This document shows, one piece after another, positions 27,788 through 37,290 of a stretch of 64,000 nt of DNA (positions are counted from its first letter, which is position 1; each line of letters opens with the position of its first letter). The DNA lies in contig JAQTYQ010000018.1 of NCBI GenBank assembly GCA_028688225.1, positions 1-64,000 on the forward strand, read 5' to 3'. The position numbers and the translations under genes were made by a program. Source of the DNA: Opitutaceae bacterium (GTDB lineage: Bacteria; Verrucomicrobiota; Verrucomicrobiia; Opitutales; Opitutaceae). The notes under the pieces are model-generated. The model was given only the letters and a program-made list of their open reading frames with translations. It did no database searches and was not told the DNA's origin.

Positions 27788-29002
27788 TCAGCCGCGGCGG
27801 ATCTCGGAGCCCTGGAAGCGCACCTGGAGGCGGAAGACTTTCTTCACGCGGCAGGCGATCTGTCCGGTGGTGAGATCGACCTTTTCCGGCACCTCGATGC
27901 GGTGCAGATCGACGACGGCATGGTAGCCGCGCTCGGAAAAAATATCGATCAACATGGCCAGGGCGAGCGGGTCGTCGAGCAGGGGATCCTCGGTATTGAC
28001 GAGGGCCAGGCCGGAAATGGCGTGGCGCTTGATGATCGGCATCATCTTTTTCTCGATGAACGTCACGACCTTCTGGAAAAGCCCGGCGTGCTCGAACGCA
28101 TAGGCATCCAGCCGCTTGACCATCTCCTGCCGCGCGTGGACCACGATCTCGCCGGCCAGCGGCAGGCGGCGCACCTGGTCGTGCGTCCGCGGGTCGAGCT
28201 CGAGCGAGCTCTGGTACTGCAGCTCCGTGAGGATGTTATACTCCACTTGCTCAACCGGACCCTGGGCATCGACAAAGTGATAGTGGAAGAGGGTGCGCAG
28301 CGACTGGAGCGCGTCCCAAGTCTGCTCCTTGAACACGCGATAACGCCGGCGGGCGAGGTTTTCATCATAGTCGGTGGCGCGTTCCTCCAGCAGTTCCCCC
28401 ATGCCGGTGCGCCGCACCTCCTCGTTGTGCGCCCGGATCTCATGACCCCGCTTGAGCTGCCGCTGCACGGAGGTGTTCTCATCGACAAAGAGCACCATGA
28501 TGTGGATCGTCGGCTGGCGGAAATGGATGCTGAACGGCGTGGACGTAAATTCGCGCCACAGCGCCTCCATGCGATCGGCGAGCAGCTTGAGGCATTCGAC
28601 CTGCACCGTGGTGCGGGGAAAGCCGTCGAGGATGCAGCCGTCCCGGTACTCGGGCTGCAGGAGGCGGCGGAAAAGGATTCCCACTACCTCCCGGTCGCCG
28701 ACCATGTAGCCGGCATCCTTGATGCGGCGGGCTTCCGGCGAATCCAGCAGCGAACTGACCACGATGGGCGGGCAGGTCAGGCCGCGGGTTTTGAGGATGA
28801 AGGAGGTGTTGGTCCCCTTGCCGGCACCGGGGGCGCCGCCCAGCAAAATAATCTCCTTGGGGAAGCGCAGGTTTTGCAGACCGAACTCGGCCTCAAGGCC
28901 TTCCCAGACGGAATCGAAGATGAGCTGGGCATCCTTGATCTCCAGGTCGGAAAATTTGGCCGCAGCCGTGGATGCCGGCGGGGTAGGAACAGGGGAACTC
29001 AT
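27788..29002 (-). CDS. adenylate-kinase-like nucleoside monophosphate kinase, long form
   Basis: The 404-residue cytoplasmic protein has an adenylate-kinase core: P-loop GGAPGAGKGT (about 55-64), DGFPRT nucleotide-monophosphate motif (about 121-126), and an Arg-rich lid-like segment. The second half (about 260-404) has no match I recognise and ends in a compact alpha/beta region. Standard adenylate kinases have 190-220 residues, so this is nearly double. Such long forms occur in Verrucomicrobiota and Planctomycetota (recalled). Substrate is uncertain. Confidence 0.75.
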   Translation of the reverse strand: MSSPVPTPPASTAAAKFSDLEIKDAQLIFDSVWEGLEAEFGLQNLRFPKEIILLGGAPGAGKGTNTSFILKTRGLTCPPIVVSSLLDSPEARRIKDAGYMVGDREVVGILFRRLLQPEYRDGCILDGFPRTTVQVECLKLLADRMEALWREFTSTPFSIHFRQPTIHIMVLFVDENTSVQRQLKRGHEIRAHNEEVRRTGMGELLEERATDYDENLARRRYRVFKEQTWDALQSLRTLFHYHFVDAQGPVEQVEYNILTELQYQSSLELDPRTHDQVRRLPLAGEIVVHARQEMVKRLDAYAFEHAGLFQKVVTFIEKKMMPIIKRHAISGLALVNTEDPLLDDPLALAMLIDIFSERGYHAVVDLHRIEVPEKVDLTTGQIACRVKKVFRLQVRFQGSEIRRG

Positions 29003-29565
29003 GAACTCAAGGGGTTATGACTCGGGGGAAAAGATGCGCCGCCGGCGAAAAAAACGAGTGGTGGAATCTCGATTTCGAGGGCGAATGACCTAAACCAGAC
29101 TGACAGGACAAGTAGACCGCAGTCGATGAGTATTTCATTCCCTAATAGGGGAGATCGTGCGCCCGCGCGAGGTGGGCGCTAGAATTCAGCGGAGGTTTTA
29201 TTTCACATCTCCTCTTTTAACGATCTAATTATTAAATAGATAGATGGCCTCTTTTCTGATGGATGGTTGTCCGAATCGTCTGCGATCGGTGTGACTCCGG
29301 GGTCGATGGGCTTGATGCCTCCCCGGGATTCTTGCAACCGCGATGGAGGCCGGACGTCTCTGGTGGCACTTCCCGAACTGCGGGCTGTCGTCCAACGGCT
29401 GCAGCGGTCTGGGAAGCAGTTGAAGCTGGACTTGGCGGGGCCACCTTTTTGGGCGGCCCCGCCTCGATTGATCGGGGAAGACGGCGCAATCGAGGGGGCA
29501 CGACGAGCCCTGTTTGGGGCTCGCGGGGAACCGCGAGCGCCTTTATCTGACAGTGTCGTAGTCAT
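29003..29565. other. 563-bp intergenic region between divergent genes
   Basis: It contains an AT-rich island (about 29200-29250, including ATCTAATTATTAAATAGATAG) and a strong hairpin GGGGCCACCTTTTTGGGCGGCCCC near 29439-29462. Open frames on both strands run through the region, but none shows conserved features. No sigma-54 (GG-N10-GC) site was convincing. It probably holds promoters for both flanking genes. Confidence 0.4.
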
Positions 29566-30900
29566 ATGCGAATCCTCATTGTCGACGACGAAGCCAGCAT
29601 CCGCAAAACCACCGCCGTAGCCGTGCAGACCACGGGTCACGAAGCGGTGGAGGCGCCCAACGGGGCCCGCGCCCTCAAGCTGGTCGAGACCGAGGGCTTC
29701 GACGTGTGTTTTCTCGACGTGAAGCTGGGCGCCGAGGATGGGCTCATGCTCCTGGAAAAACTGCTCCAGCTTACACCCGGGCTGGCGGTCGTCATGTTCA
29801 CGGCCTTTGCCAATATCACCACCGCGGTCGAGGCCATGCGCCGGGGGGCCTTCGATTTCATCCCGAAGCCGTTTACGCCGGAGCAGATCCGCCAGGTGCT
29901 CCAGAAAATCGCCCGGACGCGCCTGCTGGAGCAGCGCGTGCAGCAGCTGGAATCACAACTGGCCGACGAGTCACCCGAGATTGATCTCACCTCCGCCGAG
30001 CCGGCCGTGCAACGGGTGCTGGACATCGCCTTCAAGGCCGCCGACACCAGCGCGACCATCCTCATCCTGGGCCCGAGCGGCACCGGCAAGAACGTGCTCG
30101 CGCGGGAGATCCATCGCCGCAGCGCGCAGCGCGAGCGGCCTTTTGTCACCGTCAACTGCCCGAGCCTGTCGCGGGAGCTGCTGGAAAGCGAGCTCTTCGG
30201 TCATGTCAAGGGGGCATTCACCAGCGCGGTGCAGGATACCCTCGGCAAGGTCGCCGCGGCGGAGGGCGGCACCCTGTTTCTGGATGAAATCGGCGAAATG
30301 CCGCTGGAAATCCAGCCCAAGCTGCTGCGCCTGTTGCAGGACCGCGAGTATGAACGGGTGGGGGAGGCGCGGCTGCGCAAGGCCGGCGTGCGGGTGATCG
30401 CCGCCAGCAACCGCAACCTGGCCGAGGAAATGAAGGCCGGCCGGTTTCGCGAGGATCTCTTCTACCGGCTCAATGTCATCACCGTTGTGCTGCCGGGCCT
30501 GCGGGATCGTCCCGCCGACCTGCTGCGTCTCGCGCAAAACCACCTGGCGTTCTTCGCCCGCCGTTTTGGCAAGAAAGTGCAGAAATTCGCCCCCGAGGTG
30601 ACGGCGGCGTTCCGCGCCTACGCCTGGCCGGGCAACCTGCGCGAACTGCGCAATGTCATCGAGCGCGCCGTCATCCTTGCCCGCAGTGATACCCTGGCGC
30701 TGGCCGATCTGCCCGAGGAATTTTCCCACCGGCCGGATGCCACGGTGCAGGTGGGCGCGCGCGTCGCCATCAGCGACCTGGAGGCCGAGCACATCCGGCG
30801 CATCCTCGCCGCCTCGGCCACGCTCGAGGAGGCGGCCCGCACGCTGGGCATCGATCCGGCCACGCTGTATCGCAAGCGGCAGAAACTGGGCCTGTCATGA
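29566..30900 (+). CDS. NtrC-family response regulator, AlgB-like
   Basis: The 444-residue transcription regulator has a receiver domain (1-120; acidic DDE at 7-9, phospho-acceptor Asp51 in FLDVKLG), an AAA+ domain (about 137-370; Walker A GPSGTGKN, Walker [11 protein letters not shown], sensor AASNRNL) and a C-terminal Fis helix-turn-helix ([22 protein letters not shown]). The sigma-54 contact loop reads GAFTSA rather than the standard GAFTGA, which may weaken sigma-54 engagement. The kinase gene follows 53 bp downstream. The pair resembles AlgB/KinB of Pseudomonas; the controlled genes are unknown. Confidence 0.88.
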   Translation: MRILIVDDEASIRKTTAVAVQTTGHEAVEAPNGARALKLVETEGFDVCFLDVKLGAEDGLMLLEKLLQLTPGLAVVMFTAFANITTAVEAMRRGAFDFIPKPFTPEQIRQVLQKIARTRLLEQRVQQLESQLADESPEIDLTSAEPAVQRVLDIAFKAADTSATILILGPSGTGKNVLAREIHRRSAQRERPFVTVNCPSLSRELLESELFGHVKGAFTSAVQDTLGKVAAAEGGTLFLDEIGEMPLEIQPKLLRLLQDREYERVGEARLRKAGVRVIAASNRNLAEEMKAGRFREDLFYRLNVITVVLPGLRDRPADLLRLAQNHLAFFARRFGKKVQKFAPEVTAAFRAYAWPGNLRELRNVIERAVILARSDTLALADLPEEFSHRPDATVQVGARVAISDLEAEHIRRILAASATLEEAARTLGIDPATLYRKRQKLGLS

Positions 30901-30953
30901 AGCCGGCGAGGGGGCGCTTCCCGGCGCCGCAAGGAAAGACTGACTGAAACACC

Positions 30954-32759
30954 ATGCTCCGCACGCGCCTGTCCCTCGGCCTGCTGCCCCTGTTGCTGCT
31001 GCTCATCGCCATGGGCGGATACGCGCTTTTCACCTGCCTGGAGTTGAGCCGGTCGGTCGAAGTCACGTTGGTGGCCAATTACCGGTCGATGCTGGCCACG
31101 GAGGAGATGAAGGACGCGGCCGGGCTCATGAGCGCCGCGCTCAGCCAGGCGGAGCATGGAGACGTCCTTGAGGCCCGGGGGCAGTTTTCCGCCCAACGCG
31201 CCCGGTTTGAACGGAGCCTGCATGAACAGGTGATGACGGCGGCGGGCACGCCCCGCGCCCGGCCGATCGAGGAGGTCGACGCGGCCTTTTCCGCGCAGGT
31301 GAAGGTCGGGGAGACGTTTTTGCGCGAAGGCTCGCTCACGCCCCTGGTGGCGCTCCGGGAAAACCAGACGGCGCTTTTCCGCACGCTCAAGGCGCTCGAA
31401 GTCCTGGCCCAGTTCGATCACGAAACCTGGCAGGCCGAGCTCACCCGGGCCGGCCGCACCACGCGCACCACCATCAAGCTCCTGATCGGGGCGATGGCGG
31501 CGGCGGTCCTGCTCTCGTTGTACCTCGCCTACCGGCTCAGCCAGTCGCTGCTGCGTCCCATCCAGGCCCTCACGTCGTCGGCCGTGGCGCTGGGCGACGG
31601 CACCCTCGACCGGGAGGTGCCGGTGCTTTCCCACGACGAGCTCGGCGAACTGGCCCGGACCTTCAACACCATGGCCGCCAAACTCCGGGCCTTCCGCGCG
31701 GCGACGACGGCCCAGGTGCTGCGCGCCCAGCGCACCATGGAGGCCACCCTGACCTCGACCCCCGACCCGGTGTTCGTGGTCGCGGGCAATGGCGCCATCG
31801 AGCTGAAGAACCCTGCCGCCGAACTGCTGGCGGCCGCCCCCGAGTTTGCCGGCGGATTGCCGGCGCCCCTGCGCCAGCCGCTGGCCGCTGTGCTGGCCTC
31901 GGGCAATCACTACCTGCCCGCCGGCTACGACCAGGTCGTCACCCTGCACATCGGGCGCGAGGACCGCCACTACCTGCCGCGGATTCTGGCCGTGGGCGAC
32001 GCGCTCACCGGCTTCGGCGGGGCGGCCATCCTGCTGCAGGACGTCACGAAATTCCGCCTGCTCGACGACGCCAAGAACAACCTGGTCGGCACGGTCAGCC
32101 ATGAACTGAAGACTCCGCTCACCGGCCTGCGCATGGCCGTCTACCTGCTGCTCGAACAGAACGTCGGCCAGCTCTCGTCCGCGCAGCGCGAACTGCTGGA
32201 GACGGCGCGGGACGATGCCGACCGCCTGCTGCGCATCCTCAATGACCTGCTGGATCTGAGCCGTCTGGAGGGCGGAGCCACGGCATTGAACCGCGCGCCC
32301 GAGCGCGTGTCCGGACTGCTGGCGGCGATGCTCGGGGAAATCAGGCCGCTCATCGAGGCCGCCGGCCAGCGGGTCGCGATGGTCGTGGCCGAGGGGGTGG
32401 ACACCGTGCTCGTCGATCGCGACCGCATCCGGCACGTGTTCATCAACCTGCTCACCAACGCCAGCAAGTATTCGCCCGCCGGCAGCGAGATCACGCTCTA
32501 TGCCGGACCGGAGCCCGACGGTTTTGTGAAGTTCGGGGTGCGCGACCACGGACCCGGCATCCCGCCGGAAAGCCTGCCGCACCTGTTCGAGAAATTCTAC
32601 CGCGTGCCGGGGCAGACCCGGAAGGGTGCGGGCCTCGGACTCGCCGTTGCCCGCGAAATCGTGGTGGCGCACGGCGGCTCCATCGCCTGCAGCAGCGCGC
32701 CGGGCGCGGGCAGCGATTTCCATTTTCTCCTGCCGGCCCCTACGCCTTCCGCGGAATAA
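30954..32759 (+). CDS. membrane sensor histidine kinase, KinB-like
   Basis: The 601-residue inner-membrane kinase has a first transmembrane helix (LGLLPLLLLLIAMGGYALF), a four-helix periplasmic sensor (about 30-165), a second helix (LLIGAMAAAVLLSLYLAYRL), HAMP (about 195-245), PAS-like (about 255-365), HisKA with the phospho-acceptor in GTVSHELKTPL, and HATPase with N box HVFINLLTNASKY, G1 DHGPGIP and G2 GAGLGLA. It is partnered with the upstream response regulator. Its last 20 bases overlap the end of the convergent U32 peptidase gene. Confidence 0.9.
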   Translation: MLRTRLSLGLLPLLLLLIAMGGYALFTCLELSRSVEVTLVANYRSMLATEEMKDAAGLMSAALSQAEHGDVLEARGQFSAQRARFERSLHEQVMTAAGTPRARPIEEVDAAFSAQVKVGETFLREGSLTPLVALRENQTALFRTLKALEVLAQFDHETWQAELTRAGRTTRTTIKLLIGAMAAAVLLSLYLAYRLSQSLLRPIQALTSSAVALGDGTLDREVPVLSHDELGELARTFNTMAAKLRAFRAATTAQVLRAQRTMEATLTSTPDPVFVVAGNGAIELKNPAAELLAAAPEFAGGLPAPLRQPLAAVLASGNHYLPAGYDQVVTLHIGREDRHYLPRILAVGDALTGFGGAAILLQDVTKFRLLDDAKNNLVGTVSHELKTPLTGLRMAVYLLLEQNVGQLSSAQRELLETARDDADRLLRILNDLLDLSRLEGGATALNRAPERVSGLLAAMLGEIRPLIEAAGQRVAMVVAEGVDTVLVDRDRIRHVFINLLTNASKYSPAGSEITLYAGPEPDGFVKFGVRDHGPGIPPESLPHLFEKFYRVPGQTRKGAGLGLAVAREIVVAHGGSIACSSAPGAGSDFHFLLPAPTPSAE

Positions 32760-35403
32760 CCCGCGGCGGGGCCTCCATCTGGCCCCGCGTGACGCCCAGC
32801 TGGTTGAGGAGCTTGAATTCGCGCCAGAGTCCGGCGCCGGTGATCTCCCCGTGCAGCAGCTGTTGGTAGCGCCGGACGGTGTCCGCCAGTTCCGCGGCCG
32901 GCTCGTGGAGGAATTCCACGCGGAAGGCCCGCGCCCCGAGGGCCAGCAGCCGCGAGACATATTCCGCCCCGGTCTGGGCGCGGTTGCTGAACACCGTGTT
33001 GCGGCAGCCGGCATCGGCCTTGACCGGCAGCTCGGCCCCCACGCGGTCGCGCAGGCGCAGGTCGACGCGGTCGCACGGCCGGCCGCAGTCGCGATAATCA
33101 TGGCCGGTGGTGAGGAACGCGCAGAACACGCAATGCTCCATGTGAAACAGGGGCATGTGCTGGTGGATGGTGATGTCGAACCACGCGGGCGGTGCGGCGC
33201 GCAGCAACGCCTCGAGCTGCTCGATGTTGAGATCGTAGGAGGCGGTCACGCGCTCCAGGGCATGACGCCGGAGCAGGTAATCGGCGGTGAGCGGGTTGGC
33301 GACGTTGAGCGAGTAGTCCCCGCGCAGGCGCCGGCCGCGGAAAAAGGCCAGGTGGTCGTAATTCCGCGCCAGGTAACCGTCGGCTTCACAGGACTGCACC
33401 TGCTGCAGGATCCATTCCTCGCCGGGTTTGAAAATGCGCGGCGGCGCCACCCAGATGGAGGCATCGGCGCCGGTCGCGGCCTGAAACTCGCGAAAGCGGC
33501 GGACGGCATCGCGGTAGCGCTTGGGATCCTCGAACTCGCAGTAGATCGTCCGTGCGCCGGCGGACCACGCTGCTTCGAGCTGTTCCAGCCGGCGGATGAC
33601 CACGATCAGCTCGGGCGGGGCATGGGGCGCCGGACCATCGTCGCGCCCGGCCCAGGCCGGCATCACGCCGGCCGGCGGTTCCTGCAGCTGCCAGCGCCGG
33701 GGCTGCGCCCGCCGGCGTTCCAGTTCCGCCGCCGCCTCGCGGCGGAGACGGTTGAGTTCGCTGAGCGGCAGCATGAGGCCGCCTGCGAGCAACGAGGTGA
33801 GGCCGCCGAGCACGAAGGGCGTGCCGCCCAGACGGCCGAGTTGCTCGCGCAGCCGCGCGGGGGTCAGCGGCTGGGTTCGGGCCGGCGCCAGGGCCGCGGC
33901 CGACTTCACTTTGACCAGATGGCCAAGTCCGTCGCTGACCACCAGGGTCAATGGCGTGCCGGCCTGGCCGTGCACCTCCATCGTGATGGGTCGCTGGAAC
34001 CGGATCTGTTGCCCTTGAAAGGTCTGCCGGATGCGTTTTTCCAGCGCGGGATCGCTGGTTTTCCAGACGCGGTCGCCGGCATGCACGCGCCGGAAATCGA
34101 CATCGCCCTGGCCGAAGCGCAGCACGGTCTCCCCGTCGTGCGGCTCCACCTGGTAGACGCGGCCGCCTTCTTCCCCGGCTTCGGGATTGCCGGCATCGAA
34201 CACCACGCCATCCCCCGGCTTGAGCGGCGCGACCAGGCGGAGCGACACGCGATCGGCGGCCACGCGGGCGACCTCGCCGAGGAAGACGCCGCGCTTGGTG
34301 CCGAAGTTGGCGTGGATCAGCTCCTGGTTGTCGGTGCCGCGGAACCAGCCGGTGTAGAGGCCGCGCGAGAACGCCATCTCCATCGGGTAGTCATGCTCGC
34401 GGTGGAGTTCGGCCAGCACGGCGCTTTCACGCCCGGAAGACGGACCCGCTTCCGCCAGCAGCCGGTCGACCGCCTGCCGGTAGGCGCGCGTGATGCCGGC
34501 CACATACTCGGGGCTTTTCAGCCGGCCCTCGATCTTCAGCGAGGCAACGCCCAGACGGATGAGTTCGGGCAGCACATCCAGACCGGCGAGGTCCTGCGGG
34601 CTGAGAAGATAGCGGCGGCTGCCGAGCTCGACCCGCTGTCCGTCTGCGAGCAGTTCGTAGGGCATGCGGCAGGCTTGCGCACATTCGCCCCGGTTGGCCG
34701 AACGTCCGCCGAGCGCCTCGCTGGTCAGACACTGGCCGGAGTAGGCCACGCAGAGCGCCCCATGGACGAATACCTCCAGCGGCATGGCCCCCGAGGGGCG
34801 GGTGGCACCCGCGGCGGGCTTGTCCGCTGATGGATCCCCGCCGGACGTTGCCGGCCGGCCGGTGTTTTGCGCCGCCTGAATGGCCGCGATTTCCTGGAGC
34901 GAATTTTCCCGGGCCAGCACGATTCTGCCATGCGGCAGAACGCCCAGCTCCTCCGCGAAGGCGACCCCGGCCGCGCTCGTAATCGTCATCTGGGTGGAAC
35001 AATGGATCGGAAAATCCGGCGAAAGCGCGCGGATGAGGCGGCAGATGCCGATGTCCTGCACGATGGCGGCGTCGACCCCCGCCGCGATGATGCGGCGCAG
35101 GTAATCCTCCGCCCCGGCGAGTTCGTCGGTGAAGACCAGGGTGTTGAAGGTCACGTAGCCGCGCACCCCGCGGCGGTGCAGATAGGCCATGAGTTCCGGC
35201 AGGTCGGCCGCCGTGAAGTTTTGCGCCCGCATCCGGGCGTTGAAGCGCTCCAGGCCGAAATAGACCGCGTCCGCCCCGTTTTCGATCGCCGCCCGGGCGC
35301 ACTCCCAATCCCCGGCCGGCGCGAGCACCTCCGGCGGTGCGGGCGGGGGCCGGGGCGGTCCTGCGGCATGGGGAAGATCGCGCGGGAGGGCGATTGCCGA
35401 CAT
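32740..35403 (-). CDS. U32 family peptidase-like protein (RlhA-type)
   Basis: The 887-residue protein has a U32 N-terminal barrel: PEVLAPAGDWECARAAIENG, GADAVYFGLERFNAR and GYVTFNTLVF. It also has the family segment EVFVHGALCVAYSGQCLTSE followed by RGECAQACRMPY. These cysteines, with later ones (FCAFLTTGHDYRDCGRPCDRV), can form the iron-sulfur-like cluster proposed for U32 proteins such as RlhA, which hydroxylates 23S rRNA. A Gly/Ala/Pro-rich insertion (about 183-205, TGRPATSGGDPSADKPAAGA) interrupts the core just before EVFVHG and looks like a repeat-derived insert. The C-terminal third carries the extra domain of long U32 forms. Confidence 0.82.
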   Translation of the reverse strand: MSAIALPRDLPHAAGPPRPPPAPPEVLAPAGDWECARAAIENGADAVYFGLERFNARMRAQNFTAADLPELMAYLHRRGVRGYVTFNTLVFTDELAGAEDYLRRIIAAGVDAAIVQDIGICRLIRALSPDFPIHCSTQMTITSAAGVAFAEELGVLPHGRIVLARENSLQEIAAIQAAQNTGRPATSGGDPSADKPAAGATRPSGAMPLEVFVHGALCVAYSGQCLTSEALGGRSANRGECAQACRMPYELLADGQRVELGSRRYLLSPQDLAGLDVLPELIRLGVASLKIEGRLKSPEYVAGITRAYRQAVDRLLAEAGPSSGRESAVLAELHREHDYPMEMAFSRGLYTGWFRGTDNQELIHANFGTKRGVFLGEVARVAADRVSLRLVAPLKPGDGVVFDAGNPEAGEEGGRVYQVEPHDGETVLRFGQGDVDFRRVHAGDRVWKTSDPALEKRIRQTFQGQQIRFQRPITMEVHGQAGTPLTLVVSDGLGHLVKVKSAAALAPARTQPLTPARLREQLGRLGGTPFVLGGLTSLLAGGLMLPLSELNRLRREAAAELERRRAQPRRWQLQEPPAGVMPAWAGRDDGPAPHAPPELIVVIRRLEQLEAAWSAGARTIYCEFEDPKRYRDAVRRFREFQAATGADASIWVAPPRIFKPGEEWILQQVQSCEADGYLARNYDHLAFFRGRRLRGDYSLNVANPLTADYLLRRHALERVTASYDLNIEQLEALLRAAPPAWFDITIHQHMPLFHMEHCVFCAFLTTGHDYRDCGRPCDRVDLRLRDRVGAELPVKADAGCRNTVFSNRAQTGAEYVSRLLALGARAFRVEFLHEPAAELADTVRRYQQLLHGEITGAGLWREFKLLNQLGVTRGQMEAPPRVIPRKA

Positions 35404-35458
35404 GACCGCACTACGAGGCAGGCGGCAGGGCGCAGCAACTGCATTCAGAATCCAATCT

Positions 35459-36790
35459 TCATGCTCCGGGTCGGGAACTATCCCGCGCCAAGCCGTCTAG
35501 CAGCGTGTCGGACTTCGTCCGCCACGCTGCTAAACAAAATGGCTGCGCCATTTTGGCGGAGCCCGGAAAGGCCGAGTGCTTTCCGGGTTTTTTGCCCGGC
35601 GGTGATCGCAGGCGTCCGTTTGCTTGATCCGGAGGCGATTGCCAACCCCGGGACTGCCCTCGCCGAGGGTTTCCGGCCGCTTTGCGCCCTGCTCCGAGGG
35701 TGGGAAGCCGCCGGAGGTTGGAGGACAGCGTCACGAGGATCCATTCCAGCGATCCGTTCTCCAGCCCGCGGAGCAGGAAGCGCCGGAATCCGATGGCTTG
35801 CTTGATGATTCCGAAAACGGGCTCCACCGTTTGCTGGCGTCATTGGTCGCGGGTCCGGCCAGTCGCGGTGGCGGGGCGCCCTGCGTTCCGTGACGCCGCG
35901 GGCGCGGGCGGAGCCGCCGGTTGCTCCCGATCGGCCCCGGTCCGGCTGTGCGCCTTGCGGCCCACCGCGGCCAGCACGGTGATGCCGGTGGGTTGCCCGT
36001 CGTCGGGGTATTCGATCCGGTCGACCGCGGCCGCGCGGCAAAATCCGCGATCGGTCAAACCCTCCTTCACCGCCCGTGGCCGCCGCGGCGCCGCTCGCTG
36101 GGCGTCGGCCCCAACGGCTCCTGGTCGTTGGTCGCCTGGCCGACAAAGTTGGCCCACGATCAGCCGGCTCTCCACTGCGACCGCGGCCGGGGCGTTGGCG
36201 CTCGGTTCAAAGCGGAGCTTCCCACCCGCCGGCATGATCCGGCGCTGCGGATCGGGGTCATGGGATGGGTTCGTGGCCGCCGGGGTCGGCGGCGCCGGCG
36301 GACCGGGCTGGGCCGGTGCTTGGCGGGCGCGCTCCTGCGGTGCCCGGGCCCAGGCGCGCGCGGCGATTTCGGCGCGGGCCTGCTGCCGCCGGGCCTTGCG
36401 TTCAGGCCGGCGCGCCAACTCGCCTTCCAGGCTCAGCCCGTCCGGGAGCGGTGGCGCAGCGTCGGCTTCGGCCAGCAACGGCTCGATCGCCCATGCAACC
36501 TGCCGCAGGTGCGCGCGGGCGCGACCGTAACTGAGCGCCGAGTGCCGGCGCGCGTTGGCCGGCCCCTTCGTGCCGTCAATGGCCACCGTGATGGCCCCGA
36601 CCTGCAGCACCCCGGCCGCGGGCGGCCAGTTCCCACCCCGGAGCGAAGCGGCGGCGCAGCAGCTCCCGATGCTGCCGCCGACACGAGCCGATCGGGTCGT
36701 GATCGGGGGGCGGATCGCCGCAGAGCAGCTGCATCGCCACGTTCTCATCGGCCGTTGGTTCGATGCGCCGACGGCCAAACACCCCCGTCG
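35459..36790 (-). pseudogene. decayed IS1182-type transposase
   Basis: Three pieces in different frames read in order as an IS1182-family transposase. The first (about 36782-36610) has GDPPPDHDPIGSCRRQHREL. The middle (about 36610-35840) has VGAITVAIDGTKGPANARRHSALSYG, then a Pro/Ala-rich linker, PDPQRRIM and LTDRGFC. The last (35827-35660) has EPVFGIIKQAIGFRRFLLRG. The usual N-terminal part of the enzyme is missing and at least two frameshifts break the gene, so it is inactive. Strong hairpins at 35503-35575 may mark one end of the element. Confidence 0.8.
35503..35575. repeat. pair of hairpins at the transposase remnant end
   Basis: AGCAGCGTGTCGGAC and GTCCGCCACGCTGCT form an imperfect stem around TTC (about 35503-35533). 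An AAAATGGC / GCCATTTT stem follows directly. Either an IS end or a separate REP-like element; no matching inverted copy was found at the other side near 36800. Confidence 0.45.
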
Positions 36791-36826
36791 CAGAGCGGTC
36801 GCTTCACTCGTGACCGCAATTCCATC

Positions 36827-37201
36827 ATGAAAACTGTCCGGCTCGCATTACTCACTCTCGTCCTGACCGCCGTGCGCGCTGCAGCAGGAGAACCTTCCGC
36901 GGCGGATCCCGCCGATGCCTATGCCCAGGCGGTGAACAGCTATGTCAGTGCTGCCGAGCAGCAACTGGTCTCCATCCGGGTGCAGGTGGACGCCGAGGTC
37001 AAACCGGCCGCCGCGGACGGCAAGCAGCGTTACGCGCCTGTTTACGCGAAGCTGGAGCAGTGTGACAAACTGCTGGCGGAATTGAAGGAGGCCGGATCGG
37101 CGGACTTTGATAAAATCAAGGCAGACTTTGAGCGCGCCCGTGATGAGATGGTCAAGGCTCTCGCCGCGGCGCGCCAGCAGAAGCCGGCGACGGACCGGTA
37201 A
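36827..37201 (+). CDS. small secreted or periplasmic helical protein
   Basis: The 124-residue product has a clear signal peptide (MKTVRLALLTLVLTAVRAAAG) and a charged helical body rich in Ala, Lys and Glu (YVSAAEQQLVSIRVQVDAEV; FDKIKADFERARDEMVKALA), likely coiled coil. No family is recognised. The reading frame is open far upstream across the transposase remnant, but ATG 36827 provides the signal peptide and is the sensible start. Confidence 0.65.
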   Translation: MKTVRLALLTLVLTAVRAAAGEPSAADPADAYAQAVNSYVSAAEQQLVSIRVQVDAEVKPAAADGKQRYAPVYAKLEQCDKLLAELKEAGSADFDKIKADFERARDEMVKALAAARQQKPATDR

Positions 37202-37290
37202 CTTCGGCCTGGCAGCTGGCAGCGCCTGTCGGGCTTTGCGCCCTCCAGGCTGCAAACAACGGGTTACGCCTATGGGAAAGGAGGGCGGGG

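Noticed and set aside
29267-29620. Plus-strand frame upstream of the response regulator
   Set aside because: It overlaps the regulator start in another frame, lacks a convincing ribosome-binding site and shows no family features.
32626-34830. 734-codon plus-strand frame opposite the U32 peptidase
   Set aside because: The U32 motifs are on the minus strand; the plus frame is an antisense shadow.
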